From: Candidatus Microthrix parvicella Bio17-1 | GTDB taxonomy: Bacteria > Actinomycetota > Acidimicrobiia > Acidimicrobiales > Microtrichaceae | Length of the DNA stretch: 64,000 nucleotides | Direction: 5' to 3' | Assembly (NCBI RefSeq): GCF_000299415.1 | Contig: NZ_AMPG01000002.1 | Location: 1,005,193-1,069,192, forward strand | Notes under the pieces: model-generated | The model's input: the letters and a program-made list of their open reading frames with translations, nothing else | The model's database searches: none | Told to the model about the DNA's origin: nothing | Shown here: in pieces, positions 19,424 to 26,687 of the stretch | How the letters are laid out: every line of letters starts with the position of its first letter | Numbering within the stretch: the stretch's first letter is position 1 | Made by a program: the position numbers and the translations under genes

Positions 19424-20016
19424 CCCGTTGGGCCTTGCTTCCACCTGCTAACGCATCGCTGATGTCCGTGATCACCCGCGAACTCCTCAACCCGCAGGAA
19501 GCCAGTGATGCAATCACGACAGCACAGTCGATGGACAGCGCTGAGTGGCGACACGCAGGGGTCTCGGGGCGCGACGGCTCGGGCGTGGTCGACCCGACGG
19601 TTCGAAGCGTGCAGCAACTCAGTTTGGGAGCCCCATTCCACCGGCTGCGAGATCGCATACTCCAAGGCGTCGCCGAAGTGAACAGCGAGACGTTCGAGTT
19701 CGATCTGTGGGGCACCGCAGAAGGCGACGACACCTCGATCTTGAGGTACCAATCCGACGCACAAGACCACTACCGACCACATCGGGATTACGGCCCCAGC
19801 ACACCGACGCGGAAGCTCACCTTCGTGGTACAGCTCTCGACGCCGGACTCCTACATCGGCGGGGACCTCGTCTTCCCCGACGAGAACACCAGGGCACCTC
19901 GCGACCGAGGGACCCTGATCGTGTTTCCAACGTTTCTCCGTCACACCGTGACGCCCGTGGTTGCGGGCACCCGGTACGCCGTCGTCGGCTGGGTCCACGG
20001 TCCGACGTTCAAGTGA
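19420..20016 (+). CDS. PKHD-type 2OG-Fe(II) oxygenase (prolyl hydroxylase-like)
   Basis: The product is 198 aa. It has a full PKHD catalytic set: H121 and D123 in YRPHRDYG, distal H175 in FLRHTVTPV and the 2-oxoglutarate-binding R185 in AGTRYAVVGWVHGP. RKLTFVVQLSTPDSYIGGDLVF is the family's central strand pair. Such enzymes hydroxylate proline or other residues in proteins and peptides using O2, Fe(II) and 2-oxoglutarate in the cytoplasm. The GTG start overlaps the preceding stop (GTGA). The disrupted gene at 32132-34333 is a close relative. Confidence 0.88.
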   Translation: MTRWALLPPANASLMSVITRELLNPQEASDAITTAQSMDSAEWRHAGVSGRDGSGVVDPTVRSVQQLSLGAPFHRLRDRILQGVAEVNSETFEFDLWGTAEGDDTSILRYQSDAQDHYRPHRDYGPSTPTRKLTFVVQLSTPDSYIGGDLVFPDENTRAPRDRGTLIVFPTFLRHTVTPVVAGTRYAVVGWVHGPTFK

Positions 20017-20053
20017 TAGAAACCAAGGTTCGCGAGCAGCGGGAGTCATTGCA

Positions 20054-20581
20054 ATGGCGGGGATGATCGTCGACAGAATGCCGTTGGCAGGCAATCCTCA
20101 CGTGGTTGGTCTGGCACAGGCTGGACTGCCTGCCGTGATCGGTGCTGACTCCGGGGTAATTTCGATCACCACCCTCCATCAACGTCTTCGGGAGGACGCT
20201 GCTTCAGTTCCGGAGTTCGACTCGGTTCTGGCAACCATCATCACTCAGGCGAACTCCGAGTTCTTCAGGTTCGACGTCTCCGAACTGCACGAGGACGGTG
20301 GTCCGTCGACCACACGCCTGCACAGCGGTCCGCAGGGGGCTACGCCCCTTCCAACCAGCGTCCTCTCCGCTGATGCGGCGACCCGCAAGCTCACCGTTAT
20401 GTATCTCCTTGACGAGGCGTTGCCCGACGCTGCGACGATACGCTTGCCTCTTGTCGGCAAGCGCCGGCCGCTGACGCCCGGCAGCGTGTATGTGTGGCCC
20501 GCCTTTCTCGAATCGGAGATCACGGGGGTGCAAGATGTCGAGGTGTACGTCACCCACGCGTGCGGCAGATCGTTCCGGTAG
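20054..20581 (+). CDS. Pseudo-2OG-oxygenase (iron ligands lost)
   Basis: About 175 aa from ATG 20054. It follows the PKHD enzyme upstream along most of its length: ATRKLTVMYLLDEALPD aligns with TRKLTFVVQLSTPD, LTPGSVYVWPAFLESEITGV with the GTLIVFPTFLRHTVTPV strand, and the C-terminus THACGRSFR with WVHGPTFK. At the catalytic positions the H-x-D is replaced (LHSGPQG region) and the distal His by Glu-Ile, so it should not bind iron. It may regulate or dock the active oxygenase. It sits directly between that gene and the kinase, with gaps of under 40 bases. Confidence 0.65.
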   Translation: MAGMIVDRMPLAGNPHVVGLAQAGLPAVIGADSGVISITTLHQRLREDAASVPEFDSVLATIITQANSEFFRFDVSELHEDGGPSTTRLHSGPQGATPLPTSVLSADAATRKLTVMYLLDEALPDAATIRLPLVGKRRPLTPGSVYVWPAFLESEITGVQDVEVYVTHACGRSFR

Positions 20582-20604
20582 GTCCTTGTGGCTCCGACGC
20601 GCTG

Positions 20605-21525
20605 ATGAGGGTCCATGCTGGGCGAACCGAACTGCTCTTGGCCGGTGCCGCATCGGCGGCCACCCGCTGGGCCGTCCAGGACCTGACGATGCCCCTTCGT
20701 GCCCCCGATCGGGAGGTCGTGTGCGATCTCAAGGCTGATGGCGGCGTACTCGCCTGGCACGCTCCGATCGCACGAAATGTTGGGGATCCTTCTGCGGCTA
20801 CCGACGTTCTTGTTGCGGCGCTCACCCGGATGGAGCTGGACGAGACCCCTGAGCTACTCCACTTGCATGCGGGCGCAGTTGAAGACGGCGGATCGGGCGT
20901 TCTCATCGTTGGGCCTCGTGAAGCAGGCAAGACCAGTCTCGTCTTTACCCTCATCAGCTCTGGGGCTCGTTACCTCACCGACGAGATGGTCTCGGTGTCG
21001 ACCGACGGTACCCTGAGCGGATACCCGAAACCACTGACACTCAAAGGGGCCACAGAAAACTGGACCACCTTGGAACTTGAGGTATCCCCGACAGGGCGGG
21101 CGGCGCTTCCAGCAAGTTCTGTTTCCGACCTAGCTCCGGAGACCGCTTGCCATTTGATCGTTCTGCCGAAGTACGACCCGACGCTTCGACGCTGCAAGGC
21201 CGAACCAGTCCACCCGCGTGACGCGCTCCATGTTCTAGTTGGTGAGACGTTCGATCTCCGGCGTTACGGGCCCGCTGCGCTGGCCGTACTCAGCCGACTT
21301 GTCGGGTCGGTGCCGGTCGTGCGGCTCGGCTACAGCAACCGCCATGAGGCCGTCCGAGCGCTACGGGCCGTCCGAAGCTCGGACTACTACCCACACTCGG
21401 TTGCTGTTGACGAAAGTGAGGCAGGAGTCAACATATGGTTCGATGACGGCTACGGCGTTTTCCTCGATACGGCATGCACCCAACTTCGAAATCTAACCCA
21501 CCGATCCGGCGGGTGCGGAACATGA
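20605..21525 (+). CDS. HprK-like serine kinase family protein
   Basis: About 306 aa from ATG 20605. It carries the hallmarks of HprK-related kinases found beside PqqD-like proteins: a histidine-alanine-glycine turn (LHAGAV) before the P-loop GPREAGKTS, then YLTDEMVSV as the Walker B-like acidic strand and GYPKPLTLK. It lacks the long N-terminal domain of true HPr kinases. Relatives in lasso-peptide clusters phosphorylate the precursor peptide; here the substrate is unknown. The stop overlaps the next start as ATGA (21522-21525), which ties it to the redox pair downstream. P-loop-bearing relatives in this window are at 22807 (interrupted), 36969, 50324 (interrupted) and 54638. Confidence 0.8.
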   Translation: MRVHAGRTELLLAGAASAATRWAVQDLTMPLRAPDREVVCDLKADGGVLAWHAPIARNVGDPSAATDVLVAALTRMELDETPELLHLHAGAVEDGGSGVLIVGPREAGKTSLVFTLISSGARYLTDEMVSVSTDGTLSGYPKPLTLKGATENWTTLELEVSPTGRAALPASSVSDLAPETACHLIVLPKYDPTLRRCKAEPVHPRDALHVLVGETFDLRRYGPAALAVLSRLVGSVPVVRLGYSNRHEAVRALRAVRSSDYYPHSVAVDESEAGVNIWFDDGYGVFLDTACTQLRNLTHRSGGCGT

Positions 21526-22100
21526 GGTTCTTCTTGGCTGGACCATTCCACGCGGTCGCGCTTGTGCTGATCGTCGCCGGGATCTCCAAGTTGACGCGGC
21601 TCGGATCAACTACGTCTGCGTTGCGAGCGTTGTCGATTCCAGCTCCTCGATCTGCTGAGATCGGACTACTTGGATTCGAGATTGCCGTGGGGTCGGGGAT
21701 GCTCATCATCAGCGGGCGCGTGTTTGCCACAGCCGCCGCATTCCTCTACGGAACGTTCATCGTGGTTGTCCAGTTTCTACGTACTCGGTCCCCGCAGGTG
21801 TCGTGTGGCTGCTTCGGCGTCGCGTCCGGAAAGCCCGGCTCGATCCAACTCTGGCTCAACTGTATGGGGTTCGCGACCACACTTTTGTTTGTGTGGTTTG
21901 GGGCGCCCAACTTCGCCGACGCTGCAGTTCAGGCCCAGGAGAGCGCTAGGTTGGGGGGCATTCAGTACGGGGCACTGGTGGTATCGGCGGTAGCGTTGAT
22001 GATGTTGCTTGATACGGTGCTGGCCCCATCGAGTTCCGACTCGGCCCGTCGGCTTCGCTTTGCAAGCGACGCCACGATTGCGACAGGGCGGAGGTCCTAA
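21522..22100 (+). CDS. MauE/DoxX-like integral membrane protein
   Basis: About 192 aa from ATG 21522, overlapping the kinase stop. It has four to five hydrophobic helices (FHAVALVLIVAGISKL, IGLLGFEIAVGSGMLI, AAAFLYGTFIVVVQFL, a helix near LNCMGFATTLLFVWF and one near GALVVSAVALMMLL). It carries the cytoplasm- or membrane-facing SCGCFG motif that marks the MauE family. MauE-type proteins relay electrons for disulfide chemistry in the maturation of exported proteins. The start of the next gene overlaps its stop (TAATG at 22098-22102), so it pairs with the thioredoxin-like protein. Confidence 0.8.
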   Translation: MRFFLAGPFHAVALVLIVAGISKLTRLGSTTSALRALSIPAPRSAEIGLLGFEIAVGSGMLIISGRVFATAAAFLYGTFIVVVQFLRTRSPQVSCGCFGVASGKPGSIQLWLNCMGFATTLLFVWFGAPNFADAAVQAQESARLGGIQYGALVVSAVALMMLLDTVLAPSSSDSARRLRFASDATIATGRRS

Positions 22101-22705
22101 TGGAGGTCCTCGTAGGGGCGCTCTCGTTCGGTGTGGTCCTGTTGACAGCTGCGGTGGCGGTCCTCGCCCGCTCGCAGCGGCAGATGTTGGATGCCATTCC
22201 AAGTCCTCCACATCACGTTCCAGGCGCGCTGGGTGAATCGGTCTCCGCTCAGCGCTCCGCCGAGGAACTCCCACAATCGCCCCACGATGGCGACACCGCA
22301 GACCGGCAGCAGTACTTTCTGGACGGCCTCGACTTGAATGGGAGCCCGATCACCGTAGCCATCGATGTCTCACAGCCGATCCTGCTTGCATTTCTTACCG
22401 CTGGGTGTTCCACCTGCGCGCGATTCTGGGACCTCTTCGCTTCGGAGTCGGGTGTGCCGAACGGCGTGAGTCTCGTCGTGATCGCTCATGGCGGAGACCT
22501 GGACAATGCCGAGCAACTACGGGGGCTAGCCGCTCCGCACTATCCCTTGCTGCGATCATCGGACTATTGGGACGACTTTGATGTGCCCGTGGGCCCCCAC
22601 TTTGTCATCGTTGATCCCGCTATGAACCAGGTGGTCGACGAAGGTCGAGCAGTTTCGGCCACCGACCTTGACCACCTCCTCCGCCGTGCCGGTGTAGGCG
22701 ATTGA
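22100..22705 (+). CDS. Membrane-anchored thioredoxin-like (MauD-like) protein
   Basis: The product is 201 aa. An N-terminal transmembrane anchor (LVGALSFGVVLLTAAVAVLA) is followed by a linker and a redoxin domain with the C-x-x-C pair C103/C106 in TAGCSTCARFW. A later GPHFVIVDPAMNQVVDEG strand is typical of TlpA/MauD proteins. It should face outside and form or reduce disulfides in exported proteins, powered through the MauE-like partner to which it is translationally coupled. The cysteine-containing Tat protein at the head of the operon is an obvious candidate client. The next gene in the operon begins 100 bases downstream and is broken by an IS. Confidence 0.82.
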   Translation: MEVLVGALSFGVVLLTAAVAVLARSQRQMLDAIPSPPHHVPGALGESVSAQRSAEELPQSPHDGDTADRQQYFLDGLDLNGSPITVAIDVSQPILLAFLTAGCSTCARFWDLFASESGVPNGVSLVVIAHGGDLDNAEQLRGLAAPHYPLLRSSDYWDDFDVPVGPHFVIVDPAMNQVVDEGRAVSATDLDHLLRRAGVGD

Positions 22706-22862
22706 TCTCCATCAACAGCCCCGCTGTTGCTGTGCCCGACGCCTTTTGGCGTAACGCGTTCGGTCAGTACCCAGGCTTGCCGGAACCGGCTTGGTAGCCT
22801 GCACCCATGGAGCTCGCGAGGTGGTGGGGCGTGGCAGAGGACGGCGCCGTCGTTGAGTGTCG

Positions 22863-22913
22863 TGCGCCAGCTCGTATGGACCAGGGCTGCGCCAGCTGCA
22901 TGGGACCACTTGG
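22863..22913. repeat. IS21 left-end transposase-binding repeats
   Basis: Two copies of a roughly 21-bp unit, TGCGCCAGCTCGTATGGACC at 22863 and TGCGCCAGCTGCATGGGACC at 22888. They match, inverted, the three copies at the right end. Tandem terminal repeats of this type bind the IstA transposase in IS21 elements. Confidence 0.85.
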
Positions 22914-23062
22914 GAGGGGTCGTTGAGGTCGGCGGGGTGATGATGGCGGGTGGCGCGGTCGACGTCAAGAGTGGGTCGGTTCGACCGCCGTCCCGGTCCC
23001 GGCGTGTAGCCGCTGATGGACCCGCTGTTGGCCCCGGCCGGATGGTCCGGGGAGGGTCAGAT

Positions 23063-23323
23063 TCATCCGAGTGGGAGGGGCGGTTCGGTCCAGACGGTTT
23101 GGGTGTCGGGGTCCCAACGATGATGCCGGTAGTGGCGGTGGGCGGCTTGGCGGGTGATGCTGAGAGCGTCGCCGATGTCGGCCCAGCTGGCGCCCCAGTG
23201 GAGGGCCCGGGCGACCGCTGTGTCGAGGGTGTGTTGGGCAGCCTGTTTGGCGGATGCGGCGTGGACGGTGGCGGTGAGTGCGTCGGTGCGGAGTCGTTCG
23301 GTGCGGTCCATCAGGGGTGTCAC
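23063..23323 (-). CDS. Small helix-turn-helix protein carried by the IS21 element
   Basis: The product is 86 aa. A helix-rich N-terminus leads to a clear HTH: ALHWGASWADIGDALSITRQ followed by AAHRHYRHHRWD. Actinobacterial homologues of this layout (a sequence-specific HTH with QAAHRRW-like recognition helix) are common small regulators. It lies inside the IS boundaries, downstream of istB and separated from it by a perfect 18-bp hairpin. It could regulate transposition or be captured cargo. Confidence 0.7.
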   Translation of the reverse strand: MTPLMDRTERLRTDALTATVHAASAKQAAQHTLDTAVARALHWGASWADIGDALSITRQAAHRHYRHHRWDPDTQTVWTEPPLPLG

Positions 23324-23335
23324 CTTAGGGTGACG

Positions 23336-23373
23336 CGATGATGCCTGTCAGCATGTGCTGACAGGCATCATCG
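23336..23373. terminator. Perfect 18-bp inverted repeat between istB and the HTH gene
   Basis: The arms 23336-23353 and 23356-23373 pair without mismatch across a 2-bp centre. The arm contains GATGCCTGTCAGCA. The hairpin sits just after the istB stop and just before the HTH start on the same strand. No T-run follows, so either a T-less terminator or a protein-binding palindrome for the adjacent HTH protein is possible. Confidence 0.55.
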
Positions 23374-23400
23374 GTTGGGGCTGGGAAGGTTGGGTTTTGG

Positions 23401-24195
23401 TCAGTTGGTTGGTGGTGTCAGTTGCGGTTTCTGGCGGTCCCGGTAGGACTCCCCGTCGATGACCAGCTCGAACGCGGCGGAGGAGAACCGGTCGATCGCG
23501 GACTGGGCGAGGAGCTGGTCACCGAGGAGCGCCAACCATTCGGACGGGTCACGGTTTGACGTGATCACCGTCGACGCCCGCCGGTGCCGCTCAACGATCA
23601 GGTCGTAGAAGTCGCTGGTCGCCGCAGCGTCCGACGCGGTGAGCGCGTAGTCATCAATGATCAACAGGTCGACCCGGAGGAGTTTGCGGAGCTCGGCGTC
23701 GAGGGTGTTGTCGAGCCTTGCGATCCGGAGTCGTTTGAACAGCTGGTCGGACCGTTCGAAGTGGACCGACCGGCCCCGCCGGATCGCTGTGTGCCCGAGC
23801 GCGACAGCGAGGAACGTTTTGCCGACTCCGACCGGTCCGATGATCAACGCGTTCTGTCCGGCGTCCACGAACCGGAGGCTCGCCAGCTCGTCGAGGACGG
23901 CCTGGTCGTAGGTGACGTTCGCGGTTGCGTCCCAGTGCTCGAGACGCATCCGCCGGTCGAGCCCGGCGGCTTTGGCTTTGCGGGCAGCCGAGGTGGTGTC
24001 ACGTCGGGAGACCTCGTCGGCCAACAACAGCTGCAGGAACTCGGCGTGAGACATCTTCGAGGTCTTCGCCAACGCGAGGCGTTCGGGGAGCGTGTCAACG
24101 AGTTGACCGAGCTTCAAACGGCGCAGTGTTGCGGTCAACTCGGGGGTCACCGAAGGGGTCACCGAAGGTGTGAGGGTGCCGGTGGTGGTGGTCAT
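23401..24195 (-). CDS. istB: IS21-family helper ATPase IstB
   Basis: The product is 264 aa. It is a DnaA-like AAA+ ATPase with Walker A GPVGVGKTF and Walker B LLIIDDYAL, followed by the sensor region STVITSNRDPSEW. IstB stimulates the IstA transposase and influences target choice. The start overlaps the istA stop by four bases (ATGA at 24192-24195). The length matches the family, so it appears intact. Confidence 0.95.
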   Translation of the reverse strand: MTTTTGTLTPSVTPSVTPELTATLRRLKLGQLVDTLPERLALAKTSKMSHAEFLQLLLADEVSRRDTTSAARKAKAAGLDRRMRLEHWDATANVTYDQAVLDELASLRFVDAGQNALIIGPVGVGKTFLAVALGHTAIRRGRSVHFERSDQLFKRLRIARLDNTLDAELRKLLRVDLLIIDDYALTASDAAATSDFYDLIVERHRRASTVITSNRDPSEWLALLGDQLLAQSAIDRFSSAAFELVIDGESYRDRQKPQLTPPTN

Positions 24196-25757
24196 CGTGT
24201 CACCTTCCGGCCGGCGGCGAAGTGGGATGCGTCGCGGGCGAACCGGCCGATGATCACGTTGTCAGGTGGCGCCGGTTCGGCTGTCGCCTGGTCGGCTTCG
24301 AGCGCCCGTTCGACCATCCCGACGACGGTGACCACCGACGTTGCCCCAGCGTCAACAGCCCGCTCGCAAGCGGTGTTTACGCGGTCGGGCCCGTAACGGT
24401 CACAGGTGCGCAACAGCTTGTAGACGTGACGCATCCTTGTCCATGGCAGCGGTCCGTCCAGGATCACCTCGGCGAACACCCCAACGTGTTGCCCGTGGGC
24501 GTATGCCCGGCGGATCTGGTCGTCGATGTTCCGCATCGCGTAGCCGGTGAGCTCCGACGGCAGATCGGCCGGGTCGGTGATCCTCGCCCCCGCCTTCTGG
24601 CGGGGATGAACCTTCACCAACTGACCGCCCGAGAAGATCTTCACCAGCGCCGTATCGGCCCGCACGTCGACAGACGTGCCGATCAGATCGCCGGGCACCG
24701 AATACAACGATTTGGCGACCTGGATGTGATGGTCCCGGTGGACCTTGGCTGTCTTGTAGAGCGGCACGTCGTAACGCTCTGTCGGTGCGGGCAGCAGCAC
24801 CGGTGCTTCGACCTCGGCGAAGGTCACCGCCGGCTGGGCTTGGGTTGTCCCGTGGGTGCGGAGCCCCGCCCGCGAACGGCACCACAGCTCTGCTGCTGTC
24901 TGCGCCTCGGCCAAACAGCCGAAGTCCTCACCCGCCCAAAACGAGGTTTGGACGAACTGGACAGCCCGCTCCACCCGCCCTTTGTCCTGAGGCGAACGCA
25001 CGCGTGCGGGGTCGATCAGGAACCCACGCGATTGGGCGTATTCGACGAACGCCACGTTCAACACCGGGTCCAACGCGTCGGCCTTCGTCACCACCGTCGC
25101 CATGTTGTCGGGGACCAACACACGGAACACTCCGCCGAAGAACTGCCACGCCGCTTCGCACCCGTCGATCACCGTCGCCAGGTTCTGGTTGAACGACAAC
25201 CACACAAACGTGTGGCGCGACACCCCAGCGGTGAACACCAACGCCCACACCCGACGTTTCTTGCCGGTCTCCTCGTCGAACATCCGGCCCAGCTCACCGA
25301 AATCGACCTGCAACTCCACCCCCGGCTCACCATCGACGACCGGGACCGTCGACCGCTCCGGTGACCCGAACTCCGCAGCCAGATAACGGTTCAACGTTCG
25401 CTCCGGGACAACCACCCCATCGCGCTTCAACAACTCGACCATCTTCTTCGCTGGCACGTCGTCGTTCCGCCAGCCCTCCAGCTTCTCCCGATGGCCGACC
25501 AGCACGTTCCACGCCTCACCGTGACGATCCGGGACCTTCGGGGCCAACTCCGCCATCACCCCACCCACAAAATCGTCGGTCAACCGATCCGGACTGTCGG
25601 TCTGGACCAGCCCGTGGCCTTCAGCGATCCGAACGATCTTCGTCACCGTCTTCCGGTCGCACCGCACCATCTCTGCGATCCTCCGGAACGCCAGCAAAGC
25701 CAGCCACAACCTCAACACCTCGCGCACTTCAAACACCGCAACCTCCCGGTATGCCAT
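24192..25757 (-). CDS. istA: IS21-family transposase IstA
   Basis: The product is 521 aa. An N-terminal HTH (RRIAEMVRCDRKTVTKIVR) precedes the rve-type DDE catalytic core, with VDFGELGRMFD for the first Asp and FRVLVPDNMATVV for the second; the Glu follows in the SPQDKGRVERAVQFVQ stretch. A C-terminal beta-barrel Mu-type domain is present. All catalytic motifs are visible, so the element may still be active. Confidence 0.95.
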   Translation of the reverse strand: MAYREVAVFEVREVLRLWLALLAFRRIAEMVRCDRKTVTKIVRIAEGHGLVQTDSPDRLTDDFVGGVMAELAPKVPDRHGEAWNVLVGHREKLEGWRNDDVPAKKMVELLKRDGVVVPERTLNRYLAAEFGSPERSTVPVVDGEPGVELQVDFGELGRMFDEETGKKRRVWALVFTAGVSRHTFVWLSFNQNLATVIDGCEAAWQFFGGVFRVLVPDNMATVVTKADALDPVLNVAFVEYAQSRGFLIDPARVRSPQDKGRVERAVQFVQTSFWAGEDFGCLAEAQTAAELWCRSRAGLRTHGTTQAQPAVTFAEVEAPVLLPAPTERYDVPLYKTAKVHRDHHIQVAKSLYSVPGDLIGTSVDVRADTALVKIFSGGQLVKVHPRQKAGARITDPADLPSELTGYAMRNIDDQIRRAYAHGQHVGVFAEVILDGPLPWTRMRHVYKLLRTCDRYGPDRVNTACERAVDAGATSVVTVVGMVERALEADQATAEPAPPDNVIIGRFARDASHFAAGRKVTR

Positions 25758-25834
25758 TGACGCGCCGCCTTTCGGGTCGTGGACGCAACGACGGCAGTTC
25801 AGCGTCTACGACACCGACCCCAGAAAACCCCCCA

Positions 25835-25918
25835 CCAAGTGGTCCCTTTCAGCTGGCGCAAGGGTGGTCCATACCAGGTGGCGCAACACCCCCAAAGTGG
25901 TCCCTACCAACTGGCGCA
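25835..25918. repeat. IS21 right-end transposase-binding repeats
   Basis: Three copies of the unit ending CTGGCGCA or GTGGCGCA (25835-25860, 25863-25885, 25894-25918). Each is the reverse complement of the left-end unit with a few changes. Three copies here against two on the left is the asymmetric arrangement seen in IS21 relatives. Confidence 0.82.
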
Positions 25919-26687
25919 CGACATTGAGGTCGCGCTGGCACCGTCGCTCGTCGTCGAACTCGACCGGCGCTGGCCACCAGTTGGTCTGAGGCGCCAGGTC
26001 ATGCCGGCCGAGCCAATCGAAGCCAGGTTCGGGTTATCTGACGAGTGGATGATCGTGCCAGACGTTGAAGCATCCGGCGACTCGCCAACGTCAGCCGCGT
26101 GGGACCTCCTCGAGTCTGAACTCACCCTCTTCTCGGTGAGGCGGCTGACACGGCTTGTGCCAGTGCACGCCGCTGCGATCTCGAACAAGGGGAACGTGCT
26201 CATGGTTCCCGCCCCTTCAGAGGGCGGCAAGAGCACGCTCGCTATCGCTGCCGCATCTGCGGGTGCAACCGTGCTCAGCGACGAGTACACACTGATCGAC
26301 CCTCAAACGGGGTGCGTTGAGGGATGGCGGCGCCCGGTGCGTCGACGACGGCCCGATGGCAGCACCGAACGACTTGACCTCGCCAGGCCCACCGGCCCCT
26401 TGCCGGTTGGGCTCATCGCTGCGGTCTCGTACGACCCCGGAAGCGAGGGTGAGTGGAATGAGCTCTCCCCTGCAGAAGCGACTGCTGAGGTGCTCTCACA
26501 AACGATCTGTGCGAGGAGTAGACCCGACGACGCACTCGACGCCGTTTTATTGATCACTCGTGCAGCTCGGGCAATTGGGGGCACCCGACCGGATGCCGAC
26601 ACCGCCATCGCCAGGCTCTTCGCCATCATGGACGGACACGATTGATGAAACCGTCACGCAGATGAATAAGGGCGTCCGTCCATGCCT

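Larger units (their letters stand above)
22858..25923. mobile_element. IS21-family insertion sequence with passenger HTH gene
   Basis: The ends are exact: TGTCGTGCGCCAG at 22858-22870 and its reverse complement at 25911-25923, flanked by the 5-bp duplication TTGAG (22853-22857 and 25924-25928). It carries istA and istB on the minus strand with a four-base overlap, as in IS21. Multiple subterminal repeats lie at both ends. It also contains a small HTH gene (23063-23323) beyond istB, unusual for IS21 elements. The element splits a kinase gene cleanly. Confidence 0.93.
22807..26645 (+). pseudogene. HprK-like kinase gene interrupted by IS21-family element
   Basis: Seventeen codons at 22807-22857 (starting MELARWWGVAEDG) join exactly to 25929-26645 once the IS and one TTGAG copy are removed, giving a 255-aa protein in one frame. 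The junction codons read GTT-GAG-GTC-GCG. The 3' part has the same elements as the other kinases: VPVHAAAI before the P-loop APSEGGKST, then VLSDEYTLI and GWRRPVR. As it stands the frame after the IS opens at 25779 inside the element, so a hybrid protein with IS-derived N-terminal residues is possible. It was the last gene of the operon starting at 16964. Confidence 0.85.

Noticed and set aside
22727..23341. Glycine/valine-rich plus-strand protein across the IS21 left end
   Set aside because: It crosses the insertion boundary, is antisense to the HTH gene and has no recognisable domain.
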